Shown in pieces: positions 17,780-26,283 of a stretch of 43,423 bases of DNA. The notes beneath the pieces are model-generated. The model saw nothing but the letters and a program-made list of their open reading frames with translations. It was not told the DNA's origin and searched no databases. Source of the stretch: Verrucomicrobiales bacterium (lineage in GTDB: Bacteria > Verrucomicrobiota > Verrucomicrobiia > Verrucomicrobiales > DEV007); the NCBI GenBank assembly GCA_029213065.1, contig JARGPH010000043.1, positions 1-43,423 on the forward strand, read 5' to 3'. The position numbers and the translations under genes were made by a program. Position 1 is the stretch's first letter; every line of letters starts with the position of its first letter.

Positions 17780-18715
17780 CTAGTCCTCCACGTCGCCGGA
17801 GGCAACCACCTCTCCCGTCACCTTGTTAAAAATGCTCAGCTCCTCCCCCACTGTCGTGACAAAAGAATCCGCTGGAATACTCTCGCGGAGGAACACATTG
17901 GCCCCGATCGTGGAACTTTTCCCGATCACCGTTTTCCCGCCGAGAACTGTCGCATGAGGATAAACAACAACGTGATCCTCCACATTCGGATGACGTTTCG
18001 TTCCTTTGACGATGCGTCCGTTTTCATCTTTGGGAAAATTACGCGCCCCGAGAGTGACCCCGTGATAGAGCTTCACAAAGTTTCCAATCACACAGGTTTC
18101 TCCAATAACCACACCGGTTCCGTGATCGATGAAAAAGTGCGATCCGATTTTTGCTCCGGGGTGAATATCGATCCCCGTGAGGCTGTGGGCATACTCCGTC
18201 ATGATCCGGGGAATCAACGGAACATTCAATTCATACAGGCAATGCGCGCATCGCTGAATCGCGATCGCCTCGATGCACGGATAGGCGAGGATGATCTCGT
18301 CAAAATTTTTCGCCGCAGGATCGCCTTCATAAGCCGCCTCAACATCGGTGTGAAGCAACTGACGAATCTCAGGAAGGTCGCTCAGAAACTGGCAGACCAG
18401 CTGATGCGCCTGCTTCGTGAGGCCATCGTGATGCTCGCCCTTTTCTTCATCTCGAAGCCGGAGCGACTTTGCTATTTCCACTTCAAACGTTTCAATAATC
18501 GTCGCAATGCGCTCACCGGTGATCATTTCCAGCTCATCAGCGGGAATCGGATCCTCGTCATGATATCCGGGAAAAAGCACCTGAAGAAGCTGCTCACAGG
18601 TGCCGATGATCGTCCTTTTAGAAGGAAGATTTCCGCTTTCGAAGTGATTGATATCTCCCACTTCGTGATACGAGGTCACGAGTGAATCGACAATATTTCG
18701 GTGAGTGCAATCCAT
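17780..18715 (-). CDS. Serine O-acetyltransferase (CysE/EpsC type)
   Basis: Start ATG 18715 (MDCTHRNIVD); the frame is open to 18757 from an upstream ATG without support. 311 residues. The N-terminal helical half holds AYPCIEAIAIQRCAHCLY; the C-terminal left-handed beta-helix holds GIDIHPGAKIGSHFFIDHGTGVVIGETCVIGN and YHGVTLGA, the hexapeptide repeats and catalytic His/Asp region of SAT. It acetylates L-serine with acetyl-CoA for cysteine synthesis. The long N-terminal domain places it with the longer EpsC/SrpH form rather than E. coli CysE. Divergent from the arsenosugar operon. Confidence 0.9.
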   Translation of the reverse strand: MDCTHRNIVDSLVTSYHEVGDINHFESGNLPSKRTIIGTCEQLLQVLFPGYHDEDPIPADELEMITGERIATIIETFEVEIAKSLRLRDEEKGEHHDGLTKQAHQLVCQFLSDLPEIRQLLHTDVEAAYEGDPAAKNFDEIILAYPCIEAIAIQRCAHCLYELNVPLIPRIMTEYAHSLTGIDIHPGAKIGSHFFIDHGTGVVIGETCVIGNFVKLYHGVTLGARNFPKDENGRIVKGTKRHPNVEDHVVVYPHATVLGGKTVIGKSSTIGANVFLRESIPADSFVTTVGEELSIFNKVTGEVVASGDVED

Positions 18716-18861
18716 GATTTGGTCTCTACTAGTTACCTGACGTCTATTCAAAGGCAATCCTTACCGGGAGAATATCTGCAAATAATCTCGCCATTTTCGA
18801 CCATTTTGTCACATTCCGCCGTAAGCTTCTCAACGAGCGGCGCGTCGGATCCCTCATTTTC

Positions 18862-19848
18862 ATGGTTATTTCAGAAGTTAAAAACGATTTTGATGAAGCT
18901 CTATTCGAGGCTTCTGCTCCGCTCTCCCGCTCGAAAGCCGAGATTCTTCAGCTCAATATTGGAAAACTTTGCAATCTGACCTGCGTGCACTGTCATGTGA
19001 ACGCCGGCCCGAAGCGAAAAGAGATCATGACGGGCGAAACCGTCGACCAAATCCTCGATTGGTTTGAGAAAACGGATATTCCGACACTGGACCTTACCGG
19101 GGGAACCCCGGAGATGATTCCCGACTTCAAACGTCTCGTCACCACGGTCCGCAATTTTGACCAGCCCCGTCGAGTCATGGACCGGCTCAATGCCACCATC
19201 ATCAGCGAACCGGGATTCGAGTGGGTTCCTGAATTCCTCGCGGAGAACAAGGTCGAGATCATCGCGAGCATGCCATGCTACGAGCCGGACAACGTCAACT
19301 CTCAACGGGGTGATGGTGTTTTTGACCGCAGCATCGAAGCGTTTCAAAAGCTCAACGAACTCGGATACGGCCGCGATCCCGAGCTGGTCATCAATTTTGT
19401 CTACAACCCCAACGGGGCCTTTCTTCCCCCCGAACAAACCGGACTCGAAGCCGACTACAAACGGGAGATGAAAGAGCATTTCGACATCGATTTCAATTCT
19501 CTCTACTGCATTGCCAACATGGCGATCGCACGTTTTGCGAGCTACCTGAAACGAAACGGGGAGTTCGAGGAATACTCAAACCTGCTCCGACAGAGCTTCA
19601 ATCCCGGCACGGTCGAGAGCCTGATGTGTCGCAACACCATCAACGTGAGCTGGGAAGGCGATGTCTACGATTGCGACTTCAACCAGATGATGAAGCTCCC
19701 CCTCTCCAATCAGGAGAGCGATGAAAAGCTCATGAAAGTCTGGGATATCGAACTCGACGCTTTCAAAGCGCTCCCGATTCGCACCGGCAACCACTGTTTC
19801 GGATGCACCGCAGGCAGCGGTAGCTCGTGCGGCGGTTCACTTTCCTGA
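18862..19848 (+). CDS. arsS: Arsenosugar-biosynthesis radical SAM protein ArsS-like
   Basis: 328 residues. C37-N-L-T-C41-V-H-C44 is the radical SAM CxxxCxxC cluster motif, followed by HVNAGPKRKE and LTGGTPEM. The C-terminal third (VYNPNGAFLPPEQTGLEADYK, SLMCRNTINVSWEGDVYDCDFNQMM, NHCFGCTAGSGSSCGG) is the DUF3641 region typical of ArsS, rich in Cys for extra clusters or arsenic. ArsS attaches the adenosyl group of SAM to dimethylarsenite in arsenosugar synthesis. The next gene encodes the matching methyltransferase, 36 nt away, which supports the assignment. Confidence 0.92.
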   Translation: MVISEVKNDFDEALFEASAPLSRSKAEILQLNIGKLCNLTCVHCHVNAGPKRKEIMTGETVDQILDWFEKTDIPTLDLTGGTPEMIPDFKRLVTTVRNFDQPRRVMDRLNATIISEPGFEWVPEFLAENKVEIIASMPCYEPDNVNSQRGDGVFDRSIEAFQKLNELGYGRDPELVINFVYNPNGAFLPPEQTGLEADYKREMKEHFDIDFNSLYCIANMAIARFASYLKRNGEFEEYSNLLRQSFNPGTVESLMCRNTINVSWEGDVYDCDFNQMMKLPLSNQESDEKLMKVWDIELDAFKALPIRTGNHCFGCTAGSGSSCGGSLS

Positions 19849-19884
19849 TCCCTCTTCCAAGAAACCCAATTCCCCCCCGAATTT

Positions 19885-21045
19885 ATGAAAACCGAAACTG
19901 TTGTAAAAGACCGCTACGCCGAAGGTGCCAACTCACGTCAGGAAGCGCTCTGCTGCCCCGTGGAATACGACGCGCAGTATCTCAAAATCATCCCGACCGA
20001 AGTGATCGAGCGTGACTATGGTTGCGGCGACCCAAGCCAGTATGTCAAAGAGGGCGAAACGGTTCTCGACCTCGGAAGCGGCACCGGAAAAATCTGTTTT
20101 ATCGCGAGTCAGGTCGTCGGACCAAGCGGCAAAGTGATCGGCGTCGACATGACCGATGACATGCTTGAAGTCGCCCGCCGCAACGCCCCTGTCGTAGCGG
20201 AGAGGGCCGGACATGACAATGTCGAGTTCAGGAAAGGTCGCATTCAGGATCTTGCCCTCGACCTCGAAGCCCTCGAAGAACGTCTTAAAGAAAACCCCGT
20301 GAGCGATGCAAACGGCTTCCTCGAGATGGAAGAGCTCGCCGACGAGCTCCGCATCAAGCAGCCACTGGTCGAAAGCGATTCCGTTGATGTCGTCGTTTCC
20401 AACTGCGTTTTAAACCTCGTTTCCAAAGCAAACCGGCGTCAAATGTTCGAGGAAATCCACCGGGTTCTCAAACGTGGCGGCCGCGCTGTCATCTCCGACA
20501 TCGTCTGCGACGAGGAAGTCCCTCAGCATCTACAGGACGACGCCGAACTCTGGAGCGGCTGCATCTCCGGAGCCTTCCTCGAAGATGAATTTCTCCAGGC
20601 CTTCGAAGACGCGGGCTTTTATGGCGTTCGAATTCTTAAGTTCGACAAAGAGCCCTGGCAAACCGTCAAAGGGATCGAGTTTCGCAGCATGACCATCGAA
20701 GCCTTCAAGGGCAAAGAGGGTGTTTGCCTCGAGCGCAATCAGGCCGTGATTTACAAAGGCCCTTTCAAGAAAGTTCTCGATGATGACGGTCACGCCATGG
20801 AGCGCGGGAAACGCTACGCGGTCTGCGACAAAATCTTCAACATCTATCAAACCGGAGCCTACGAGGGAATGTTCGAATTCGTCGAGCCACAGGAAAACAT
20901 CCCGCTTGAGGAAGCCGAACTGTTTGATTGCTCCCAAACGCTCATTCGCGATCCCCGCCAGACCAAAGGTGCCAGCTACGATGCCACGACCGAAGCAAGC
21001 GATTGCTGCTCACCAAGTGATTCATCAGGAGCGAGCTGCTGCTGA
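19885..21045 (+). CDS. arsM: ArsM-like arsenite SAM methyltransferase
   Basis: 386 residues. VLDLGSGTGKI (60-70) is the SAM-binding motif I, GVDMTDDML motif II, SNCVLNLV holds the conserved NC near motif IV. Cysteines C23-C24, C47 and the C-terminal pairs (DCCSPSDSSGASCC) can bind As(III). An insertion at about 125-160 distinguishes it from small ArsM proteins and fits the version found next to ArsS. It would methylate arsenite to mono- and dimethylarsenicals used by ArsS. No arsR or arsenite pump is adjacent, so this looks like a biosynthetic rather than a simple resistance operon. Confidence 0.9.
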   Translation: MKTETVVKDRYAEGANSRQEALCCPVEYDAQYLKIIPTEVIERDYGCGDPSQYVKEGETVLDLGSGTGKICFIASQVVGPSGKVIGVDMTDDMLEVARRNAPVVAERAGHDNVEFRKGRIQDLALDLEALEERLKENPVSDANGFLEMEELADELRIKQPLVESDSVDVVVSNCVLNLVSKANRRQMFEEIHRVLKRGGRAVISDIVCDEEVPQHLQDDAELWSGCISGAFLEDEFLQAFEDAGFYGVRILKFDKEPWQTVKGIEFRSMTIEAFKGKEGVCLERNQAVIYKGPFKKVLDDDGHAMERGKRYAVCDKIFNIYQTGAYEGMFEFVEPQENIPLEEAELFDCSQTLIRDPRQTKGASYDATTEASDCCSPSDSSGASCC

Positions 21046-21050
21046 GGCTC

Positions 21051-21078
21051 TGTAGAAATCCTCACGGATTCCTCTACA
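21051..21078. terminator. Hairpin between convergent arsM and LURP-like genes
   Basis: TGTAG/CTACA outer and AATCC/GGATT inner stems close on a TCAC loop. No T-run follows on either strand, so it would be a weak or factor-dependent bidirectional terminator. Confidence 0.35.
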
Positions 21079-21081
21079 TCG

Positions 21082-21669
21082 TTAACCGCGACGACGCTCT
21101 AACAAAGTCATCATCAAGGTCGACAACATGATGCGAAGCTGATCGCCATCGTCAATCGGGCTGAGCTGTTCGAGAACAAAGCGCCCTTCCCAGAAGGCGG
21201 GCTGCTTGCTGATACGGACGATCGCGGCCCCGTCGGAAATACGGCTGATGAGATAGCTGGGATTAAAGAAGTAACCGGTGAACATTCCCAACAACGGGAT
21301 CTCACCGAGGACGCTGTCCATCACTTTGACCCAGGCGCTCTCCTCGTGAATTTCATATTCCGGCGTCTCGTGGTCGAGGATTTCATAGTGCGCCTTGAAG
21401 ATTGAACGCATCCCCTTGCGTCTCACCGCGCCGAAACCACCGCCATTGTTGTCGATAAAATTATACTGCGCCGAAAAATCGATGATTCGATCCGCTTTGA
21501 TCTCGCAGAGCTTCTCCGTTCTCGTGCTGTCCGTAAAGATCTCAACCGCCTCCTTAAACTTGAAGAGTTTTTGCTTCACGTAGCAAACCGTCTCTCCCGA
21601 AGAATTGGTAACCGTTAACTGGGGCGAAAGAGCGACGATTTTAAAAGTGAGCGTAAGCGGGTAATCCAT
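21082..21669 (-). CDS. LURP-one/tubby-like fold protein
   Basis: Start set at ATG 21669 (MDYPLTLTFKIVAL), 195 residues; the frame is open to 21726 but that upstream part is not family-like. The beta-rich pattern SPQLTVTNSSGETVCYVKQKLFKFKEAVEIFTD and IDFSAQYNFIDN resembles LURP-one-related/tubby C-terminal-like proteins, with KVMDSVLGEIPLLGMFTGYFFNP as a hydrophobic segment. Function unknown; members may bind phosphoinositides or nucleic acids in eukaryotes. Convergent with arsM. Confidence 0.68.
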   Translation of the reverse strand: MDYPLTLTFKIVALSPQLTVTNSSGETVCYVKQKLFKFKEAVEIFTDSTRTEKLCEIKADRIIDFSAQYNFIDNNGGGFGAVRRKGMRSIFKAHYEILDHETPEYEIHEESAWVKVMDSVLGEIPLLGMFTGYFFNPSYLISRISDGAAIVRISKQPAFWEGRFVLEQLSPIDDGDQLRIMLSTLMMTLLERRRG

Positions 21670-21847
21670 GTGGAGGAGAGAACCACATCCCTTCCGTTTA
21701 TGCGATGGAAAAGATGAGGCGATCACGTCACAGCCCGGGTGCTCCCTGCCGAAAGTGAAGCTGAAGGCAAAAGCGAAAGGACAGGGATCCCCCCCACTAA
21801 TTGGAGGATTTTTAAAACAAGACCTTTCGGGCGGTGTTTCTATTCAC

Positions 21848-23185
21848 ATGAGAATCTCCGTCATTTCCACTCTCACATTGTTAGCAACGAGTCTTCTACC
21901 CGCCCAAGGACCGGGATCAAAGGATTCCTCTCCTCTCCCCCTTCAGGGAAAAAGACTCCCCGAGGTATCGGCTTTCAATGAAGCGGGAGAGAAGATCCAG
22001 TTACAGGAATTACTGAAAGGACGCCACGCCGTGATCGTCTTCGGGTGTCTAACATGACCACCTTTTATTCGTAACGTCCCCGGTCTGGAGGCGGTCAATC
22101 AGGATTACAGCAACAGGGAAGTCGCTTTCTTCTACGTCTACAAAGCACTCGCTCACCCTGAAAAGGACGGCTACGTGCAGCCGGTCACCATCGCCGAGCG
22201 ACTCGCGCATATCAGCGCCGCAAAGCAAAAGCTGGGCACCCGGATCCCCTGGCTTGCCGATACGATGGAAAATGATCTCAAGCACGCTTTCGGCGATCGA
22301 AACAACTCGGAGTTCGTTATTTCCCCCGAAGGTAAGGTGCTCATTGCACGAGCGTGGAGTGATCCCGAGGCCCTCCGGTCCGATCTCGAGAAACTGGTCG
22401 GGAAGGCCGAGACCCTGACGAAAGTCTCAGATTTGGATCGTCCCGAAGCGATCGTGGATTCAGCCCATACCAAAGTCGCCACCGGAATCGTTCCGCGGCT
22501 TGAACGCCCCGCCGGATCGGAAGCGCTCGTCGTGAAAGCCCTCCCATCAGCGAAAGACCTGCCGCTCTATCTCAAACTCCGGGCGGAAGCCCCAAAATCA
22601 CTGGGCCGCGACGGCGGCGGAACGATGCATCTCAGTTTCAGCCTCGATCCCATTCACCGCACCCACTGGAACAACCTCGCTCCCGCGATGCGCTACTCCG
22701 TTTCATCATCCGGCGATACGACGGTGACACCGTCTTCCGGCGAGGCAGCGAAAGTGACCGCTGCCGACGCAGACCGCGATCCCCGTGATTTTCTCGTTGA
22801 AGTCGATCTCGGGGAATCAAGAGACCCGCTCCGTATCTCGGTATCTTTTTTCGCCTGCGACGACGATGATAAATGGTGCAACGCGATCACTCAGGAATTC
22901 GAAATCAGCTGGGAAGTCGATCGTGACGCCGGAAGAATCCAGAACCGATCGAAGGGTGGCAAAGGAAAAGGCGGCAGCGGACGAGGCATGAAAGGGAATG
23001 CCACCCGACGCATGCCGGACCCCGACCAACTCATGCAGCGAATCGATCGCAACGGAGACGGGCTGATCCAGAAAGACGAAGCACGCGGTCCCATTTCCGA
23101 ACGCTTCGCGGAAATGGACGCCGACGACAGCGGAACTCTTTCCCATGAGGAGCTAATCGCATGGTTCGAAAAGCGCGGGCGATAG
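21848..23185 (+). CDS. Predicted exported deiodinase-like selenoprotein with DsbD-alpha-like region and EF-hands (TGA read as Sec)
   Basis: One 445-residue frame from ATG 21848 with a single in-frame TGA at 22055-22057. Signal peptide MRISVISTLTLLATSLLPAQ. Residues 30-185 form a thioredoxin-like domain: HAVIVFGCLT-U70-PPF matches the deiodinase active site (F-G-x-x-T-U-P-P-F), followed by Y97-V-Y, A102-H-P-E-K-D-G and D138-T-M, landmarks shared with deiodinases. C67 and U70 make a C-x-x-U pair. Residues about 225-358 resemble the DsbD-alpha Ig-like domain, with a Cys pair C337/C344. Residues 400-411 and 424-435 are two EF-hand loops. Automatic annotation would give a 69-residue fragment and a separate ORF from about 22175. 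Role probably thiol/selenol redox or dehalogenation in the periplasm; substrate unknown. Alternatives: nonsense mutation or sequencing error. Confidence 0.85.
22075..22093 (+). promoter_or_regulatory. Predicted bacterial SECIS hairpin downstream of the TGA codon
   Basis: CGTCCCC (22075-22081) pairs with GGAGGCG (22087-22093) around a GGTCT loop (22082-22086), with one C.A mismatch and one G.T pair. The loop begins 24 nt after the TGA. A GG-containing apical loop such as GGUCU in E. coli fdhF is the SelB-binding feature. It lies inside the coding sequence, as bacterial SECIS elements do. Confidence 0.7.
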
Positions 23186-23239
23186 AGGCCGGGGACTTAG
23201 GATTGCGCTTCGGCTCTCGACAGGGCAACCTTCCAGAAG

Positions 23240-24127
23240 ATGCACCGTTCTCTTGTTGTCACGATTCTCGCTCTCTCTTACTTCGGACTCACTCTTTCTG
23301 CCGGGGATCTCGCGCTTCCCTCAATGAGCAATGGGGAGCCCGCCGCTGCGAAACGGGTCCGTGTCATCTCTCCGGAATACAGAGGCAGCGAGGTCTATCA
23401 CTCGCTCTACCTTCCCGCTGACTGGTCTGCCGCCAAAGTCGAAGGGGGCGAAACCTGGCCGGTAATAGTCGAATACACAGGCAACTACTTCCCGGCCGCC
23501 GGCTCAACCGGCGAAGTGAAAGACGCCGCGCTCGGCTTTGGGATCAGTCGCGGAAAATTCATCTGGGTCGTGCTTCCTTTTATCGAACCGGACCGCAGCA
23601 AGAATGCCATCACCTGGTGGGGAGATAAAACCCTGACAATCAACTATGCGAAAGACAACGTCCCGCAGATCTGCGAGCAATACGGTGGCGATCCCGACAA
23701 AGTCTTGCTCTGTGGCTTTTCACGCGGAGCGATTGCAGTGAACTACATTGGTCTGCACAACGATGAGATTGCAAAATTGTGGTGCGGCTTTATCACCCAC
23801 GACCACTACGACGGGGTAAAGAGATGGAAAGGAACCGAATGGGGCACCCCGCTCGAAGCGTATCAGTCAGCGGCGACGAAACGACTCGCCCGCATCCGGG
23901 AGAGGCCGGTTCTCGTCTGCGAGAACGGAAACACCGCCGCCACGGAGGCCTTTCTCGAAGGAGGCGTAGCCCTCGATCACTTCACCTTTCTGTCCATCAA
24001 GACGGAAGATATCCTCGGCGAATTCCCCAATCAATGGGCGATCCATCCGCACAACGATCGCTGGCTTCTCAAAGCAAGCGACAAAGCAAATGCGGTCGCG
24101 CGGTGGCTTGACGAGATCACAGAGTGA
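23240..24127 (+). CDS. Secreted alpha/beta hydrolase
   Basis: 295 residues, signal peptide MHRSLVVTILALSYFGLTLSAG. VLLCGFSRGAIAVNYIG (nucleophile S161 in G-F-S-R-G) marks the nucleophile elbow; W-P-V-I-V-E-Y-T-G-N-Y is the strand before the oxyanion region, and HPHNDRW near the end may hold the catalytic His. Resembles esterase/PHB-depolymerase-like proteins acting outside the cytoplasm. It starts 54 nt after the selenoprotein on the same strand and may be co-transcribed; no functional link is apparent. Confidence 0.83.
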   Translation: MHRSLVVTILALSYFGLTLSAGDLALPSMSNGEPAAAKRVRVISPEYRGSEVYHSLYLPADWSAAKVEGGETWPVIVEYTGNYFPAAGSTGEVKDAALGFGISRGKFIWVVLPFIEPDRSKNAITWWGDKTLTINYAKDNVPQICEQYGGDPDKVLLCGFSRGAIAVNYIGLHNDEIAKLWCGFITHDHYDGVKRWKGTEWGTPLEAYQSAATKRLARIRERPVLVCENGNTAATEAFLEGGVALDHFTFLSIKTEDILGEFPNQWAIHPHNDRWLLKASDKANAVARWLDEITE

Positions 24128-24138
24128 TCGCTCTCAGA

Positions 24139-24807
24139 TCACACAAATTCCTTCTTCAGGACATCGATCTCTTTTTTGATCAAGCCACCGACGCGGTGCT
24201 TTGCGAGATAGACCTGGGAAGGACTCACGCCAAGCTCCTCTTTCACTCTTTTGACATCCCAATCCTTGATCACATAGGCGTGAAAAATCTGAAACTGCTT
24301 CGGTGAAACCAGTTTCTTAACCCGCTCGATTGCGACTTCGGAGAGATTGGTCCGCCATTCGTTTTCCCACATCTGCTCGAGAACATCTTCACCGTCCTCA
24401 CCCGCGAGACGCTCAATTGTCGCGGTGTTTCGCATATCGCCGTCTCCACCCGGCGTGCCTCCCGATTGATTCATCGCCGCCGGATTCCGCTGCTTTTTCC
24501 GAAACTGATCCGCAATGCGCCAACGCGTGATATTCATGAGCCAGGTCTTGAACGAACCCTTCGCAGGATCGTATTTCTGTCCCTTTTTCCACTGTTTCGC
24601 CACCGAAAGCACCGTTTCCTGAACGACGTCAAAGGCTTCGTCGTGACTGAGGCCGGATTTCGTGGAAACACTGAAAATGAGACGCCAGTAGGTTTGATAA
24701 AACTCATCCCAGGTCCGCTGGTCCTCCCAGTCGGCGAGCCGCTCGATCAGGCTCATACGGGTTGCTGCAAACTGTTGTTTCACGTCGGGTTTTTCCATCA
24801 CGATCAT
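24139..24807 (-). CDS. ECF-type RNA polymerase sigma factor
   Basis: 222 residues. TWDEFYQTYWRLIFSVSTKSGLSHDEAFDVVQETVLSVAKQ is region 2 (core binding and -10 recognition), KGSFKTWLMNITRWRIADQFRKKQR completes it, and VSPKQFQIFHAYVIKDWDVKRVKEELGVSPSQVYLAKHRV is region 4 (-35 recognition). A roughly 45-residue Gly/Asn-rich linker separates them. No anti-sigma gene is adjacent, resembling the many orphan ECF factors of Planctomycetota and Verrucomicrobiota. Its regulon is unknown. Confidence 0.88.
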   Translation of the reverse strand: MIVMEKPDVKQQFAATRMSLIERLADWEDQRTWDEFYQTYWRLIFSVSTKSGLSHDEAFDVVQETVLSVAKQWKKGQKYDPAKGSFKTWLMNITRWRIADQFRKKQRNPAAMNQSGGTPGGDGDMRNTATIERLAGEDGEDVLEQMWENEWRTNLSEVAIERVKKLVSPKQFQIFHAYVIKDWDVKRVKEELGVSPSQVYLAKHRVGGLIKKEIDVLKKEFV

Positions 24808-24882
24808 AGTCTAAGGGAATTGGGGGAAATTGATAAATGCTTTTCGCTTCCCCATTCTACGGAGCCCTCCTAGACTTCTTTC

Positions 24883-26130
24883 ATGATTCGTATTGGAATA
24901 GTTGGATGTGGCCGGATTTTAGCCGCGCACCTCGAGGGATATCGTCTTCTCAAAGAGGCCGGAGTCGAAGGATTTGAGATCACCGCGCTCTGTTCCCGGA
25001 AGGAAGAAGACGCTCAATCCTACGTAAAACGGGGATCGGGGCCGCCCCAGCGCACTCCCGTTTCCAAAATCAAGGGCGATCCCCTTGCGGTCGGCGACGA
25101 GTATCTCTCCGATTTCCAACCCGACACGAAGGTTGAAGTTTTTACCGATTATCGGGAAATGATCACTTCGGGAAAAATCAACGCGGTCAATGATTTCACG
25201 GTCCATAGCCTTCACCATCAGATCGCTTCGATCACCTTCGCCAACGGTCTCGATTTACTGACCCAGAAGCCGCTCGCGGTCTCCATCGCCGGTGCCCGTG
25301 AAATGTGCGAACAGGCCGATTTCTCCGGCCTCACCTTCGGGGTCTTCGAGAATCTGCGGTTTGCCGCCGGAGTGAGACATCAGCACTGGGCCTTCTCCAA
25401 AGACGGTCCCGCCGGTGAGTTGCAAATGGCGGTGATGGGAAACATCGGAACCTGGTGGGCCCCCGATCTCGTCGTTGCTGAGACGCCGTGGCGCCATGAG
25501 CTCTCCCAGGGAGGGGGAATGGCCCTCGATCTCGGCCCCCATTTCTTCGACATGATCCGCTACATCGGAGGCAAAGAGGTCACCTCGGTGATGGCTCAAA
25601 CTCAAATCGCTGAACCGATCCGCTACTTCCTCCGCGACGGCGAACGCGTTCTCCCGGTCGAGTGCGATGCCGACGATACCTTCTACGCGCACTTTGAACT
25701 CGAAGGCGGAGCCGCCGGAACGATGTTCGGTAGCTGGGCCGGTCACGGAACCAACACCGTCGTCGGCGAAGGCCCTGTCTTTTACGGAAGCTTGGGGCGA
25801 GTCACCGGCGACAAGATCCAACTCGACGGGGAAAAACCGCAATCGCTCAGCACACTCTACCAGGCCAACGCCCCCGCGGAGATGCAGAAGCGCCACTTCC
25901 CTCTCGGGCTCACGAACGACTTTGCTCTCTCCCAACTCGACTGGCTCCGCGCTATCGAATCAGGCACCCAACCCGAGTGCTGCGGCCGCGAAGGTCTCCG
26001 CGATCTTGCCTGCGCCTATGCCGTCGTCGAATCAAACAAAGCCGGCCGAAAAGTCACCGTCGAGGAAGTTGAAACCAATCAACTGAGAGACTATCAAACC
26101 CCCATCGACGAACGCTTTAATCTTTTATAA
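24883..26130 (+). CDS. Gfo/Idh/MocA-family oxidoreductase
   Basis: 415 residues. MIRIGIVGCGRILAAHLEGY is the Rossmann nucleotide-binding start. The usual E-K-P motif appears as T-Q-K-P-L-A, keeping the catalytic Lys but with Gln for Glu. GGGMALDLGPHFFDMIRYIGG holds the D..xH pair of the catalytic region. The family oxidises or epimerises sugars and inositols with NAD(P). The insert at about 43-70 (RGSGPPQRTPVSKIKGDPLAVGDEYL) is longer than usual. Followed by a second family member on the same strand. Confidence 0.88.
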   Translation: MIRIGIVGCGRILAAHLEGYRLLKEAGVEGFEITALCSRKEEDAQSYVKRGSGPPQRTPVSKIKGDPLAVGDEYLSDFQPDTKVEVFTDYREMITSGKINAVNDFTVHSLHHQIASITFANGLDLLTQKPLAVSIAGAREMCEQADFSGLTFGVFENLRFAAGVRHQHWAFSKDGPAGELQMAVMGNIGTWWAPDLVVAETPWRHELSQGGGMALDLGPHFFDMIRYIGGKEVTSVMAQTQIAEPIRYFLRDGERVLPVECDADDTFYAHFELEGGAAGTMFGSWAGHGTNTVVGEGPVFYGSLGRVTGDKIQLDGEKPQSLSTLYQANAPAEMQKRHFPLGLTNDFALSQLDWLRAIESGTQPECCGREGLRDLACAYAVVESNKAGRKVTVEEVETNQLRDYQTPIDERFNLL

Positions 26131-26283
26131 TTTGGCAAGAGACTTCCCTGCCCTTCGCCACAGCCCACCCGAACCTTTTACTTTTTACCTTTAACCTTTT
26201 ACGCGCGCAGCGCCGCCCCCCCCCGGGCACGCAGGGGCAGCCGCGGTGTCCCTCACGATGCCGGCGGGGGCGACCTCGAGGAG
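26131..26283. other. Low-complexity junction between two Gfo/Idh genes
   Basis: A pyrimidine-rich stretch (26173-26200, CTTTTTACCTTTAACC-like) is followed by a nine-C run (26216-26224) and a GC-rich stretch. It replaces the expected ribosome-binding site and first 25-30 codons of the second Gfo/Idh gene. Confidence 0.5.

Noticed and set aside
22175-23185. A separate gene starting MQPVTIAERLAHI
   Set aside because: It begins in the middle of a thioredoxin fold, has no ribosome-binding site and continues the frame of the signal-peptide part across a TGA; better read as the downstream part of the selenoprotein.
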